Positions 40,627 to 51,158 of a stretch of 64,000 bases of DNA are shown here, in pieces. The notes under the pieces were generated by a model that saw only the letters and a list, made by a program, of their open reading frames with translations, was not told the DNA's origin and searched no databases. The stretch is from Tepidiphilus margaritifer DSM 15129. GTDB taxonomy: Bacteria; Pseudomonadota; Gammaproteobacteria; Burkholderiales; Rhodocyclaceae. The stretch's first letter is position 1; each line of letters opens with the position of its first letter. The DNA lies in assembly GCF_000425565.1 (NCBI RefSeq), contig NZ_AUDR01000016.1, forward strand, positions 62,001 through 126,000, read 5' to 3'. The translations under genes and the position numbers were made by a program.

Positions 40627-41953
40627 ATGAAGAAAGTCTACATCCGCACGTTCGGATGCCAGATGAACGAGTACGACACGACCAAGATGTTCGACGTACT
40701 CGCGGCGCGCTACGGCGCCGAACCCACCGACGATCCGCTCGAAGCCGACGTCATCCTCTTCAACACCTGCTCCGTGCGCGAGAAGGCGCAGGAGAAGGTC
40801 TTCCACGACCTGGGGCGGGTCAAGGAGCTCAAGCGACGCAATCCCGATCTCGTGATCGGCGTGGGGGGGTGCGTGGCGAGCCAGGAAGGCGAGGCCATCG
40901 TGCGCCGCGCCCCTTACGTCGATGTCGTCTTCGGGCCGCAGACCTTGCACCGGCTGCCGGAGCTGATCGAAGCGCGGCGGCGGCAGGATCGGCCGCAAGT
41001 CGATATCTCCTTCCCCGAGATCGAGAAGTTCGATGCGCTGCCCGAGCCGCGCGTCGAAGGGGCGAGCGCCTTCGTCTCCATCATGGAGGGCTGCTCCAAG
41101 TACTGTTCTTTCTGCATCGTTCCCTATACGCGGGGCGAAGAGATTTCCCGTCCGCTCGAGGACGTGCTCGTCGAGGTGGCCCAGCTCGCCGAACAGGGAG
41201 TCAAGGAGGTGACGCTGCTGGGGCAGAACGTCAACGCTTGGCGCGGGCGGCTGTCGCGCGACGGGGAGGAGGTAGGCGACTTCGCCTTTCTGCTGGAGTG
41301 CGTGGCCGAGATCCCCGGCATCGAGCGCATCCGCTACACGACCTCGCACCCGCGCGAGATGACGTCGCGCCTGATCGCCGCCTACGAGAAAATTCCCAAG
41401 CTCGTCAGCCACCTGCACCTGCCGGTGCAGTCCGGGTCCGACCGGGTGCTCGCGGCGATGAAACGCGGCTACACCGTGCTCGAATACAAGTCCATCGTGC
41501 GGCGGCTGCGGGCGGTGCGCCCCGACCTGTCGCTGTCGTCCGATTTCATCGTCGGTTTTCCCGGCGAGACCGAAGCCGATTTCGAAAAGACGCTGCGCCT
41601 CGTCGAGGAGCTGCAGTTCGACCATTCCTTCAGTTTCGTCTATAGTGCCCGCCCCGGCACGCCGGCGGCAGAACTTCCCGACCCGGTGCCGCAGGAGACC
41701 AAGCTCGCTTGGCTCGCCCGGCTGCAGGCGCAACTCGAGGCACAGGAGCGCGCCTTCAGCGAGGCCATGGTGGGGCGCATCGAGCGAGTGCTGGTCACGG
41801 GGCCTTCGAAGAAAGACCCGGCCTGGCTCGCCGGCCGTACCGAGAACAACCGCGTGGTCAATTTCCGCGGCGAATCCCGCCTGGTGGGGCACTTCGTCGA
41901 CGTGAAGATCACCGAGGCGCTGCCGCACAGCCTGCGGGGAGAGGTGCTCGTCC

Positions 41954-41964
<11 letters not shown>
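40627..41964 (+). CDS. miaB: tRNA-2-methylthio-N6-dimethylallyladenosine synthase
   Basis: Radical-SAM enzyme that adds the methylthio group to i6A37 of tRNAs reading UNN codons. It has 445 residues. The N-terminal UPF0004 domain has [13 protein letters not shown] and NTCSVREKA. The radical-SAM cluster cysteines are Cys156, Cys160 and Cys163 (GCSKYCSFC), and a C-terminal TRAM domain follows after about residue 375. The ATG at 40627 gives the standard [13 protein letters not shown] start. It is first of the conserved miaB-phoH-ybeY-corC-lnt run and overlaps phoH. Confidence 0.97.
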
Positions 41965-42924
<960 letters not shown>

Positions 42925-42928
<4 letters not shown>

Positions 42929-43374
42929 AGCGCCTGCGCCTGAGCTATCAGCGGGTCTGCTCCGCCGAAGTCCCGCCGCGCGCCGAGGTGCTGCGCTGGG
43001 CGCGCGCCGCCTTGCAGAAGGGCGAGGCGCAGGTGACGGTGCGTTTCGTCGATGCCGAGGAAGGGCGTGAGTTGAACCGGCGTTTTCGCGGCAAGGATTA
43101 CGCCACCAACGTGCTTTCTTTCGTCTATGATGTGCCGGAAGAAGCCGGATTGATGGGAGATCTGGTGCTGTGCGCGCCCGTGGTAGCGCGTGAGGCTGCG
43201 GAGCAGGGCAAGCCGCTGGAGGCGCACTACGCGCACCTGATCGTGCATGGTATGCTGCACCTGCAAGGATATGACCACGAGGACGAAGCACAGGCGGCCG
43301 AGATGGAGGCGCTCGAGCGCGACGTGCTCGGACGGCTCGGTTTCCCCGACCCCTATGCCGACGAGGAGCGATGA
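42925..43374 (+). CDS. ybeY: Endoribonuclease YbeY
   Basis: Single-strand-specific metallo-endoribonuclease required for 16S rRNA 3'-end maturation and ribosome quality control. It has 149 residues. The zinc motif H-x3-H-x5-H is His108, His112, His118 ([11 protein letters not shown]), and the conserved [14 protein letters not shown] lies before it. The start is GTG overlapping ybeZ. The 3' end overlaps corC (ATGA). Confidence 0.96.
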
Positions 43375-44225
43375 AAGACGACGACGAACCTTCCCATCGT
43401 AGCTGGTGGGATCGACTGACGGCGTTCTGGTCGCGCGAACCCGAGACGCGCGAGGAATTGCTGGAAGTGCTGCACTCGGCCTGCGAGCGCAACCTGTTTG
43501 ATGCCGAGGCCCTCTCCATCATCGAAGGTGCCTTGGCCATCTCGGAGCTGCGCGTGCGCGACGTGATGGTGCCGCGCAGCCAGATGGACGTGATTCGCAT
43601 CGACGATCCGATCGAAGAGATCGCGCGTTTCGCAGCGGAAACAAATCATTCGCGTTTTCCGGCGATCGGCGAGAGCAAGGACGACGTCATCGGTATTTTT
43701 CTCGCCAAGGACCTGATCCGTTATTTCGCCGGTTTCCCCTTCGATCTGCGTGACAGCCTGCGTCCGGCCGTGTTCGTGCCCGAATCCAAACGGCTGGATC
43801 TGCTGCTGCGCGAGTTCCGCCGCCGCCGCAACCACATGGCCATCGTCGCTGACGAATACGGCGGAGTGAGCGGCCTGGTGACGATCGAAGACGTGCTCGA
43901 GCAGATCGTCGGCGAGATCGAGGACGAATACGACTTCGACGAGCCGGAAGACGCCATCCGGCTGGAAGCGGACGGCAGCTATCGCGTCAAGGCGACGATG
44001 GAGCTCATCGACTTCAACGATGCGTTCGGGACAGAGTTCTCCGACGAGGAGAGCGACACCATCGGCGGACTCGTGATCCATCGGCTCGGGCGCCTGCCGC
44101 AGCGCGGTGAATGCGTCGACATCGACGGTTGGACCTTCGAGGTGCTGCGCGCCGACAGCCGCCGGTTGCACTGGCTGCGGGTGCGGCCACCGACCAGGAC
44201 AGGCGGAGCGACGGAACCGGAGTGA
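43371..44225 (+). CDS. corC: CorC/HlyC family CBS-domain protein
   Basis: 284 residues: an N-terminal linker, a tandem CBS pair (about 66-190; [14 protein letters not shown] and [20 protein letters not shown] are diagnostic) and a C-terminal CorC_HlyC domain (about 205-280). CBS pairs bind adenine nucleotides. The protein has been linked to magnesium/cobalt efflux, but it lacks the membrane domain of full-length relatives and its exact role is unsettled. It lies in the ybeZ-ybeY-corC-lnt operon, overlapping both neighbours. Confidence 0.94.
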   Translation: MKDDDEPSHRSWWDRLTAFWSREPETREELLEVLHSACERNLFDAEALSIIEGALAISELRVRDVMVPRSQMDVIRIDDPIEEIARFAAETNHSRFPAIGESKDDVIGIFLAKDLIRYFAGFPFDLRDSLRPAVFVPESKRLDLLLREFRRRRNHMAIVADEYGGVSGLVTIEDVLEQIVGEIEDEYDFDEPEDAIRLEADGSYRVKATMELIDFNDAFGTEFSDEESDTIGGLVIHRLGRLPQRGECVDIDGWTFEVLRADSRRLHWLRVRPPTRTGGATEPE

Positions 44226-45763
44226 GGGTGAGCCTGACCGCCCGGTTGCCGCGCCTCGTCCTGCGCGGCCGCGCATTGCCGTCTTGGGCAGCGGTGTGTC
44301 TGATCGTCGCTGCCGGCGCGAGTGCCCCTTGGGCTTTCGCCCCGACCGAGGCCTTCTGGTGGTTGCCCGTTGCGCTCCTTCCCCTCTTGTTCGCGTTGAA
44401 TCATGCGAGCCCACGCCAAGCCATGGTCGCGGCCCTTCTCTGGGCCTGGCCCTATTTCTTTGTAGGAGTGGGGTGGTTGTCGGTGGCGCTCGCGCGTTAC
44501 GGCGGTCTTCCTTGGCCGGCGGCCTGGGCGTCGGTGGCGCTCTTCGCGGCCTATCTCGCCGCCTGGTGGGCGCTGGCCGCATGGCTTACCGTGCGCTGGT
44601 CTCCGGCAGGAAGCGCTTTTCGCCGGGCGGTTTTCACGGCGGCAGTCTTCACGGCTGCCGAATGGGTTCGCGGCTGGGCCTTCACGGGCTTTCCTTGGCT
44701 CAGCCCCGGTCTGAGCCAGACGCCGCCCAGCCCTCTGGCGGGATTCTATCCGCTCGTCGGATCGCTGGGGGTGGGGTTTCTTCTCTTCGCGCTTGCCGGG
44801 ATCATCGCGTTTGGCATGCCTTGGCGACGCTGGCTGCCGCTCGTCGCCCTCGTGGCCGTGCTCGGCGGTGCGCTGCGTGGCGTGGAATGGACCCGACCGC
44901 TGGGCGCGCCGCTGGCGGTGAGTTTGGTACAGCCGGCGATTCCCCAGGATCAGAAATGGGACGGGGCGCTGCTGGGACGTCACCTCTGGCGTCAGGCCGA
45001 GCTGATCGCACAGACGCGCGGCACGCTGGTGGTATTGCCCGAAACCTCCCTGCCGTTGCTCGACGTGCAGATCCCCGACGAATGGCACGGCCTCGTGGCG
45101 CAGGCCTTGGGCGAGGATCGCACCGTGCTCTATGGCGCCTTCACGCGCGATGAAGCGGGAGTCATCCACAATTCGGCGGTGGCACAGGGCAAGGCCGCAC
45201 CTTTTGCCTATCACAAGCGTCACCTCGTTCCGTTCGGTGAGTATTCGCCGCCGCTCTTCGGCTGGTTTTTCCGCGCCTTGTCGATTCCGATGTCGAACCA
45301 AGGCCCGGGCGAGCCCCTTCAGCCGTTCTTGCGCGTAGGCGAGACGGCCGCCGCCGTCGACATCTGCTACGAGAGCGCGTTTGCCGACCTCATCGCCGGC
45401 GACGTGCGCGCCGGTGCCACCTGGCTCCTCAACCTCTCCAACCTCGCGTGGTACGACCGCAGCGCAGCGCAGGCCCAACACGCGCAGATCGGCAAGGTGC
45501 GCGCGCTGGAAACCGCTCGCCCGTGGGTCCAAGCGACCAATACCGGCGTGAGCGGGGGGTTCGACGCCGATGGCCGAGTGCTCGGGGTCTTGCCCGAATG
45601 GCGTGAAGGAATCGTGGATTTGCTGGTGCAGGGCAGGGAAGGGCTTACTCCCTTCGTTTGGTTGGGCGGGGAATTATCGGTCCTCGTGGTCGTATCGATG
45701 TTAGGAATCCTTGCACGATTCAGGCGAGGGCAACGCTCGCCATTTTCACCGCCAAACCAATGA
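44222..45763 (+). CDS. lnt: Apolipoprotein N-acyltransferase
   Basis: Inner-membrane enzyme that adds the third acyl chain to lipoproteins before Lol sorting. It has 513 residues. N-terminal helices (about 1-220) precede a nitrilase-like periplasmic domain with the catalytic triad Glu274 (LPETSLP), Lys332 (YHKRHLVPFGE) and Cys382 (DICYES). The start is GTG overlapping the corC stop; a GTG six bases on is possible. The last 44 bases overlap the 3' end of the convergent LysE gene. Confidence 0.95.
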   Translation: MRVSLTARLPRLVLRGRALPSWAAVCLIVAAGASAPWAFAPTEAFWWLPVALLPLLFALNHASPRQAMVAALLWAWPYFFVGVGWLSVALARYGGLPWPAAWASVALFAAYLAAWWALAAWLTVRWSPAGSAFRRAVFTAAVFTAAEWVRGWAFTGFPWLSPGLSQTPPSPLAGFYPLVGSLGVGFLLFALAGIIAFGMPWRRWLPLVALVAVLGGALRGVEWTRPLGAPLAVSLVQPAIPQDQKWDGALLGRHLWRQAELIAQTRGTLVVLPETSLPLLDVQIPDEWHGLVAQALGEDRTVLYGAFTRDEAGVIHNSAVAQGKAAPFAYHKRHLVPFGEYSPPLFGWFFRALSIPMSNQGPGEPLQPFLRVGETAAAVDICYESAFADLIAGDVRAGATWLLNLSNLAWYDRSAAQAQHAQIGKVRALETARPWVQATNTGVSGGFDADGRVLGVLPEWREGIVDLLVQGREGLTPFVWLGGELSVLVVVSMLGILARFRRGQRSPFSPPNQ

Positions 45764-46331
45764 GTGCCACGCCGACGAAGCGCTCGAACCATTTCAGTCG
45801 TAACCTCAGCCAGTCGAGAATCCTGGGCGAAGAAAACGTCCACGCCACGAAGGCGAACCAGAGGAAGGATTCCATCACGAGAAGCGCGAAGATCGACAGA
45901 TTTTCGCGTAGACTCATGTTCGGTTTCAGGATTTGAGACAAGATCGAACCGAAATAGACCATGGCCTTGGGATTGAGCAGGTTCGTCAAAAAACCGGTGA
46001 GAAAAGCTTTGCCCTTTTGCCGCTGCGGGTCGGCTTCTGGTAGGGTGCCTTGCGAAGTGAGGCATTGGATACCGAGGTACGCCAGATAGGCGGCTCCGAC
46101 AACGGAAAGGAGCCACGACAGCATCGGTAAGGCATGCAAGAGCAGAGACAATCCCAAGAGACAAGAGAGAACGTAGAGACCGATGGCCGAGGCCACGCCA
46201 GCGGCCGCGGCAATTCCTGCGCCTCGACCCGAGACGATGGACAAGCGAGTGACCACGGCGAAGTCTGGCCCTGGCGAAATCAAGGCCATGGCATGAATCG
46301 TCAGAACCAGGAGCAGCGCGTGTGGAGACAT
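45720..46331 (-). CDS. LysE/RhtB family amino-acid exporter
   Basis: 203-residue inner-membrane protein with about six helices. The N-terminus has ISPGPDFAVVTRLS, the family hallmark, and the middle FLTNLLNPKAMVYF is likewise typical. Members export amino acids such as threonine, homoserine, lysine or leucine; the substrate here is unknown. Its codons look less GC-rich than those of its neighbours, a possible sign of transfer. It lies divergent from metY, so export of a homoserine- or methionine-related compound is a guess only. Its 3' end is antisense to the last 44 bases of lnt. Confidence 0.88.
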   Translation of the reverse strand: MSPHALLLVLTIHAMALISPGPDFAVVTRLSIVSGRGAGIAAAAGVASAIGLYVLSCLLGLSLLLHALPMLSWLLSVVGAAYLAYLGIQCLTSQGTLPEADPQRQKGKAFLTGFLTNLLNPKAMVYFGSILSQILKPNMSLRENLSIFALLVMESFLWFAFVAWTFSSPRILDWLRLRLKWFERFVGVALIGLAVKMASVALA

Positions 46332-46582
46332 GGCGAAATCTTACACGACCCAAACGAGATCGGGTCGTCGTTCCGATAAAAGCGTGATAATTTGTATTAT
46401 GTAAAATAGACTTTACGACGGAGAGGCAGCGTCAGCCTCCGAAGGCGGCACGGTGTCCGGATAGGTAGCCACGCCTCGGCCGATCCGGAGCATCCGGGAA
46501 TAAGGACATGTCCATTCCCCCCGCTGTCCGCTTCCAGTCATCGTGCTATATTCCCGCACACCATCCCCCAGGAGACCGTTTC
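46332..46582 (+). promoter_or_regulatory. Structured divergent region and leader upstream of metY
   Basis: 251 bp with no gene. An inverted repeat ACGACCC/GGGTCGT (46345-46351 and 46362-46368) lies next to the LysE start. An AT-rich patch (46381-46412) contains a candidate -10, TATTAT (46395-46400). Then a GC-rich, foldable leader follows: GAGGC/GCCTC (46423-46427 and 46435-46439). TCCGGAT (46456-46462) can pair with ATCCGGA (46483-46489), in competition with a local CCGGA-GCA-TCCGG hairpin (46485-46497). The alternative pairings suggest regulation. It does not carry the S-box (SAM-I) core. A ribosome site caggaga precedes the ATG. Confidence 0.5.
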
Positions 46583-47854
46583 ATGCGCATCGAGACGCTC
46601 GCCGTCCATGGCGGCTATACGCCCGATCCGACCACCAAAGCCGTGGCGGTACCGATCTACCAAACCACGTCCTACGCCTTCGACGACACGCAGCACGGCG
46701 CGGATCTCTTCGATCTCAAGGTGCCGGGTAACATCTATACCCGAATCATGAACCCGACCTGCGACGTGCTGGAAAAGCGCGTCGCGGCCATGGAAGGTGG
46801 CATCGCGGGTCTGGCACTCGCCTCGGGCATGGCGGCCATCACCTATGCCATCCAGACGATCGCCGAAGTTGGCGACAACATAGTGAGTTCGGCCACGCTC
46901 TATGGCGGCACCTACAACCTCTTCGCCCACACCCTGCCGAAGTACGGCATCGAGGTGCGCTTCGCCGACCATCGCGATCCGGCTTCCTTCGCCCGTCTCA
47001 TCGATGACAAGACCAAGGCGATCTTCTGCGAATCGATCGGCAATCCGCTCGGCAACATCACCGACTTCGAGCGGCTCGCGGCGATCGCCCACGAGCACGG
47101 CCTTCCGCTCATCGTCGACAACACCGTCCCCTCCCCTTACCTCTGCCGTCCCTTCGAGCACGGCGCCGACATCGTGGTGCATTCGCTCACCAAGTACCTC
47201 GGCGGACACGGGAATTCCATCGGCGGGATGATCGTCGACAGCGGCAAGTTTCCCTGGGCCGAGCACAAAACGCGCTTCCGCATGCTGGTCGAGCCCGATC
47301 CGTCGTATCACGGCGTGAGCTACACGGAAAGCTTCGGTGCTGCGGCCTACATCGCCCGGGCGCGCGTGGTGCCCTTGCGCAACATGGGCGCGGCGCTCAG
47401 CCCCTTCAACGCCTTCCTCATTCTGCAGGGAATCGAGACCTTGCCGCTGCGCATGGATCGCATCTGCGACAATGCCGTGCGCATCGCCAACTTCCTGCGC
47501 ACTCACCAGAAAGTGGGTTGGGTCAATTACGCCGGACTGCCGGATCATCCCGATCATGCCCTGGTGCAGAAGTACCTCGGCGGCCGCGCCTCCGGCATCC
47601 TCACCTTCGGTGTCAAGGGTGGCCGGGAATCCGGTGCCCGCTTCCAGGATGCGCTCAAGCTCGTGACCCGGCTCGTGAACATCGGCGATGCGAAAACGCT
47701 CGCCTGCCATCCGGCGTCCACCACGCACCGCCAGCTCTCGGCCGAAGAGCTGAAAAAGGCCGGCGTGAGCGAAGACATGATCCGGCTGTCGGTAGGGATC
47801 GAACACGTCGACGACCTGATCGCGGATCTCGACCAGGCGCTCGCCGCTGCCTAA
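46583..47854 (+). CDS. metY: O-acetylhomoserine aminocarboxypropyltransferase (sulfhydrylase)
   Basis: PLP enzyme that makes homocysteine (or methionine from methanethiol) from O-acetylhomoserine and sulfide. It has 423 residues, the longer length typical of MetY. The N-terminus [20 protein letters not shown], the PYQTTSY-like [11 protein letters not shown] and [17 protein letters not shown] are standard; the PLP lysine is Lys204 in [10 protein letters not shown]. The ATG at 46583 is selected by caggaga; upstream in-frame ATG at 46508 lies in the leader. It is convergent with ugd across a shared hairpin. Confidence 0.95.
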   Translation: MRIETLAVHGGYTPDPTTKAVAVPIYQTTSYAFDDTQHGADLFDLKVPGNIYTRIMNPTCDVLEKRVAAMEGGIAGLALASGMAAITYAIQTIAEVGDNIVSSATLYGGTYNLFAHTLPKYGIEVRFADHRDPASFARLIDDKTKAIFCESIGNPLGNITDFERLAAIAHEHGLPLIVDNTVPSPYLCRPFEHGADIVVHSLTKYLGGHGNSIGGMIVDSGKFPWAEHKTRFRMLVEPDPSYHGVSYTESFGAAAYIARARVVPLRNMGAALSPFNAFLILQGIETLPLRMDRICDNAVRIANFLRTHQKVGWVNYAGLPDHPDHALVQKYLGGRASGILTFGVKGGRESGARFQDALKLVTRLVNIGDAKTLACHPASTTHRQLSAEELKKAGVSEDMIRLSVGIEHVDDLIADLDQALAAA

Positions 47855-47863
47855 CCCTGCCCT

Positions 47864-47881
47864 CCCCCGCCTAGGCGGGGG
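47864..47881. terminator. GC hairpin between convergent metY and ugd
   Basis: CCCCCGC (47864-47870), loop CTAG, GCGGGGG (47875-47881). It lies between the two stop codons and could serve both strands, though neither side has a good T-run. Confidence 0.5.
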
Positions 47882-47902
47882 TGAGGCACCCCTCTCGGCG
47901 GA

Positions 47903-49276
47903 TCAAAGCGCAACCGCCCTGCTCTCTTCCCCTGCAAGCGCATTCGCCCGCCCGATGCCGACGTAGGCGATTCCCAGCCGCTGGAGCTGCTGCGGATCGT
48001 ACTGGTTGCGCCCGTCGAAGATCATGGGCGTTTTCAGGAGCCGTTTGATCGCCGCGAAATCGGGATGGCGGAAGGGTTTCCATTCGGTCACCAGGACCAT
48101 GGCGTCGGCTTCTTCGAGCGCGTCGTACTGATGGCGGGTGAAGACGAGGCGACCCTCGTCGAACCATTGCGCCGGGAATACTCGTCGTGCGTTGTCCATG
48201 GCGACCGGATCGTAGGCGCGCACCCGGGCCCCGCGCCCGATCAGGCCTTGGATGAGCGGAATCGACGGCGCTTCGCGCATGTCGTCGGTCCCCGGCTTGA
48301 ATGCAAGCCCCCACACGCCGAAAGTCCGTCCGGTGAGGTCTTCGCCGAAACGGGCGACGATTTTTTCTTCCAGTACCCGCTTCTGCTTGGCGTTGCGCTC
48401 TTCCACCGCCGCGAGCACTTCCGGTTCGACCCCGGCTGCCTGCGCCATGGCGATGAGCGCCTTGACATCCTTGGGAAAACACGAACCGCCGTAGCCGCAG
48501 CCCGGATAGATGAAGTGGTAGCCGATGCGGTGATCCGCTCCGATGCCCAAGCGGACATTCTCCACATCGACGCCGTAGCGCTCGCACAATGCCGCGATCT
48601 CGTTCATGAAAGAGATCTTGGTGGCGAGCATGGCGTTGGCGGCGTACTTCGTCATCTCGGCATCGCGCACGCCCATGTGGATGACGCGCTGGTGGCTGCG
48701 GTTGAAGGGCGCGTAGAGCTCGGCCATGCGCTCGCGCGCCGCCTCCGAATCCGTACCGACGATGATGCGGTCCGGGCGCATGAAATCCTCGACCGCAGCG
48801 CCTTCCTTGAGGAATTCAGGGTTGGAAACGACATCGAACGGGATCGACACGCCACGCGCATCGAGCTCTGCCTGGATCGCACGGCGCACTCGCTCGGCGG
48901 TTCCCACGGGAACCGTGGATTTGTCGACGATCACGCTGTAGCGCGAAAGCCGCCGACCGATATCGCGCGCGACCGTGAGCACGTGCTGCAGGTCGGCCGA
49001 GCCGTCTTCGAGCGGAGGGGTGCCTACGGCGATGAAGAGCACGTCGCACTCGGCCATCGCCTCGCCCAGATCGGTGGTGAAACGCAGCCGCCCTTCTTGG
49101 TAGTTGCGCTCGACGATCTCCTCGAGCCCCGGCTCGTAGATGGGCAGCTTCCCGGCTTTCAGCCCTTCGATCTTGGCCGCATCGACATCGACGCACCATA
49201 CTTCATTGCCCATCTCGGCGAAACACGCCCCCGTCACGAGACCGACGTAGCCGGTCCCGATTACGCACAAATCCAT
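47903..49276 (-). CDS. ugd: UDP-glucose 6-dehydrogenase
   Basis: Oxidises UDP-glucose to UDP-glucuronate, a precursor for capsule, exopolysaccharide and lipid A modification. It has 457 residues. The NAD motif is [17 protein letters not shown] (7-23). The catalytic cysteine is Cys266 in GGSCFPKD, and Lys210 lies in EMTKYAANA. The ATG at 49276 gives the standard [12 protein letters not shown] start. It sits 31 bp after the diguanylate cyclase gene, same strand, so polysaccharide output and c-di-GMP signalling may be co-expressed. Confidence 0.96.
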   Translation of the reverse strand: MDLCVIGTGYVGLVTGACFAEMGNEVWCVDVDAAKIEGLKAGKLPIYEPGLEEIVERNYQEGRLRFTTDLGEAMAECDVLFIAVGTPPLEDGSADLQHVLTVARDIGRRLSRYSVIVDKSTVPVGTAERVRRAIQAELDARGVSIPFDVVSNPEFLKEGAAVEDFMRPDRIIVGTDSEAARERMAELYAPFNRSHQRVIHMGVRDAEMTKYAANAMLATKISFMNEIAALCERYGVDVENVRLGIGADHRIGYHFIYPGCGYGGSCFPKDVKALIAMAQAAGVEPEVLAAVEERNAKQKRVLEEKIVARFGEDLTGRTFGVWGLAFKPGTDDMREAPSIPLIQGLIGRGARVRAYDPVAMDNARRVFPAQWFDEGRLVFTRHQYDALEEADAMVLVTEWKPFRHPDFAAIKRLLKTPMIFDGRNQYDPQQLQRLGIAYVGIGRANALAGEESRAVAL

Positions 49277-49307
49277 TGAATTCCCCTCTATTCGTGGCAA
49301 TGACAAG

Positions 49308-50615
49308 TTACTGATCTTCCGGAGCGATCCAAACCAAGTGGTCTCGCCCATATTCTTTGGCGCGATAGAGCGCCCGGTCGGCGCGGGCGAACACGTCGTC
49401 GATCGTGCGATCGCTGATTGCAAACGAGGTGCCGCCGGCGCTCACCGTATAGCGGATCGCATGGCCTTCGAAGACGACGACGCTTTGGCGGATCGTGCGT
49501 AGAAGCCGCTCCATCGCCGCTATGGCCGCGCGATCATCGGTTTGCGGCAACAGGATGCCGAACTCCTCTCCGCCCAGTCGACCACAGACGTCCATCTGCC
49601 GCAGGGTTTGTCGCACCGTCTGGGCGAAATGGCGCAGCACGGCATCTCCTGCGGCATGCCCAAGCGTGTCGTTGATGCGTTTGAAGTAATCGAGATCGAT
49701 GAGGCAAAAGGAAGAATTGATCGCAAATCCGGAACGAACGACGCGCTGAAACTCCTTGTTCATGGCATCGAGAAAGGCCCGACGGTTGGGCAGCTCGGTG
49801 AGGGGATCGGTCATGGCCATGCGTTCGAGCCGTTCCTCGAGCAGCACCTGGTCGGTCACGTCGCGATAGGTGGCGATGTAGCGCAAAGGCCGCCCCTCGT
49901 TGTCGGTGACAGGGGCGATGGTCACGTCGTGGTGGCGCAATTCCCCTGTTGCCGTCTTGTTCACCATCCTTCCTTGCCAGACTGCCCCCCGGGAAATCGT
50001 CTCCCATAATTCCCGGTAAAACGATTCCGTCTGAACGCCACTATGAAAGAGAAGTCCTGCCCGCGTACCGATGAGTTCGTCCGCGCTGTAACCCGTGATC
50101 TGCTCGAGCGCCGGGTTGACCCATTCGACGGTGCCGTCGGCCGCGGCGATCATGATGCCCACCGGCGCATGACGCAGCGCCGCGGTCAGAAGGCGATCTC
50201 GCTGGATTTTTTCTTCTTCTTGGGTCACGTCGCGTGACACGCCGATCGCGCGCAGCGCCCATCCCGTTTGCGGGTCGCGGTCGCATACCTGGCCACGATC
50301 TTCGAGCCACAGGATGCGGCCATCCGGTGTTCGAATACGGTAACGCTGCTGATAAATTGCGGTTTTTCCTTTCAGGAGATCGATGAGGGCCGAGCGCACC
50401 TTGAGCCAGTCGTCGGGATGGACGAAAGAACGCCATTGAGCAAAACTGAGGCGGACGGGCTCGCTGCCTAAGCCTACCCACCGACTCCATTGAGCATCGA
50501 GCCAGGCAGTTTCATGCACGAAATCCAGATCCCACGTCGCCAGCTCCGCCGCTTCCAACGCGAGCCGTAGGCGCGTCTCGAGCCGAGATGAGGACGAGAC
50601 GGGATCCTGCCGCAT
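49308..50615 (-). CDS. PAS-PAS-GGDEF diguanylate cyclase
   Basis: Makes the second messenger c-di-GMP, which usually favours biofilm over motility. It has 435 residues: PAS 1 at about 15-130 (with HPDDW), PAS 2 at about 140-258, GGDEF at about 265-430. The active-site motif is GGEEF (348-352), and the inhibitory I-site RxxD is present at Arg339-Asp342, so the enzyme should be active and product-inhibited. No membrane helix, so cytosolic; no ligand residue for heme or flavin is obvious in the PAS domains. The ATG directly follows the stop of the upstream gene (TAA then ATG, no gap). Confidence 0.93.
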   Translation of the reverse strand: MRQDPVSSSSRLETRLRLALEAAELATWDLDFVHETAWLDAQWSRWVGLGSEPVRLSFAQWRSFVHPDDWLKVRSALIDLLKGKTAIYQQRYRIRTPDGRILWLEDRGQVCDRDPQTGWALRAIGVSRDVTQEEEKIQRDRLLTAALRHAPVGIMIAAADGTVEWVNPALEQITGYSADELIGTRAGLLFHSGVQTESFYRELWETISRGAVWQGRMVNKTATGELRHHDVTIAPVTDNEGRPLRYIATYRDVTDQVLLEERLERMAMTDPLTELPNRRAFLDAMNKEFQRVVRSGFAINSSFCLIDLDYFKRINDTLGHAAGDAVLRHFAQTVRQTLRQMDVCGRLGGEEFGILLPQTDDRAAIAAMERLLRTIRQSVVVFEGHAIRYTVSAGGTSFAISDRTIDDVFARADRALYRAKEYGRDHLVWIAPEDQ

Positions 50616-50966
50616 TTACGTCCCTTTTTCAGGCAGGAGTCCACGGGATTCCGCTTCCTCGTAGATTGCCCGCGCCACGGCCTTCCACACGGGGCCACCG
50701 TGGAGCTCCTCTCCCATGCTCGCGGCCGAGGCCATGGTTTGGAACATGAGGGCGATGAGCCCCAAGAGCTCGGCGCGTACGCGCGGCTCGAGCGAAGACG
50801 AATAGAAATGCTGCGAGATTTTGTGCGGGTCGGTGTCGAGCGCTTCGCGCGCCAGTTCCCGCATCTGTTTGGCGTTGGACGGATCGATACCGAGCACGGC
50901 GAGCTTGGCCGCGATGGCGCTCTCCAGCGTTTCCACGTTGCGTGCCAGAAACGTCGGTTGCACCAT
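50616..50966 (-). CDS. Unrecognised 116-residue protein coupled to the diguanylate cyclase
   Basis: I do not recognise the family. It is soluble, mostly helical by composition, with no signal peptide, cysteine or membrane segment. Features are LAVLGIDPSNAKQMRELARE near residues 23-42, then ALDTDPHKISQHFYSSSLEP. The frame is intact with high-GC codon use like its neighbours. Its stop codon is immediately followed by the cyclase start, which argues for co-translation and a possible partner role. The start at 50966 lies 60 bp downstream of tRNA-Val on the same strand. Confidence 0.7.
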   Translation of the reverse strand: MVQPTFLARNVETLESAIAAKLAVLGIDPSNAKQMRELAREALDTDPHKISQHFYSSSLEPRVRAELLGLIALMFQTMASAASMGEELHGGPVWKAVARAIYEEAESRGLLPEKGT

Positions 50967-51025
50967 TACCAGCCCTCTCGCTCATGTCTCGATCGCTCAA
51001 TGATAGCACGGCCGAGAAAGAGCGA

Positions 51026-51101
51026 TGGTGGGTGCTGACGGACTCGAACCGCCGACATTCGCCTTGTAAGGGCGACGCTCTACCAACTGAGCTAAGCACC
51101 C
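51026..51101 (-). tRNA. tRNA-Val (anticodon TAC)
   Basis: 76 nt with encoded CCA. The acceptor stem pairs GGGTGCT with AGCACCC, the anticodon stem TCGCC/GGCGA holds loop CTTACAA (anticodon TAC), and the T-arm is GGCGG/CCGTC with TTCGAGT. Reads GUA, and other GUN codons when modified. It sits between lon and the unknown 116-residue gene, all on the minus strand. Confidence 0.95.
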
Positions 51102-51117
51102 GCTGCAAGCGCCGGCA

Positions 51118-51146
51118 ATGGTATCATCACCGGCCCTGCTTGGCAA
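51118..51146 (-). promoter_or_regulatory. Candidate tRNA-Val promoter
   Basis: On the minus strand TTGCCA (51146-51141), a 17-bp spacer, then TACCAT (51123-51118). The -10 is a poor match but position and spacing fit a start about 10 bases before the tRNA. Confidence 0.5.
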
Positions 51147-51158
51147 ACGAAGCAAAAC

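Noticed and set aside
46413..46582. SAM-I (S-box) riboswitch upstream of metY
   Set aside because: The leader folds, but the conserved S-box core and the aggtgccaa-type segment are not present, so no known class is claimed.
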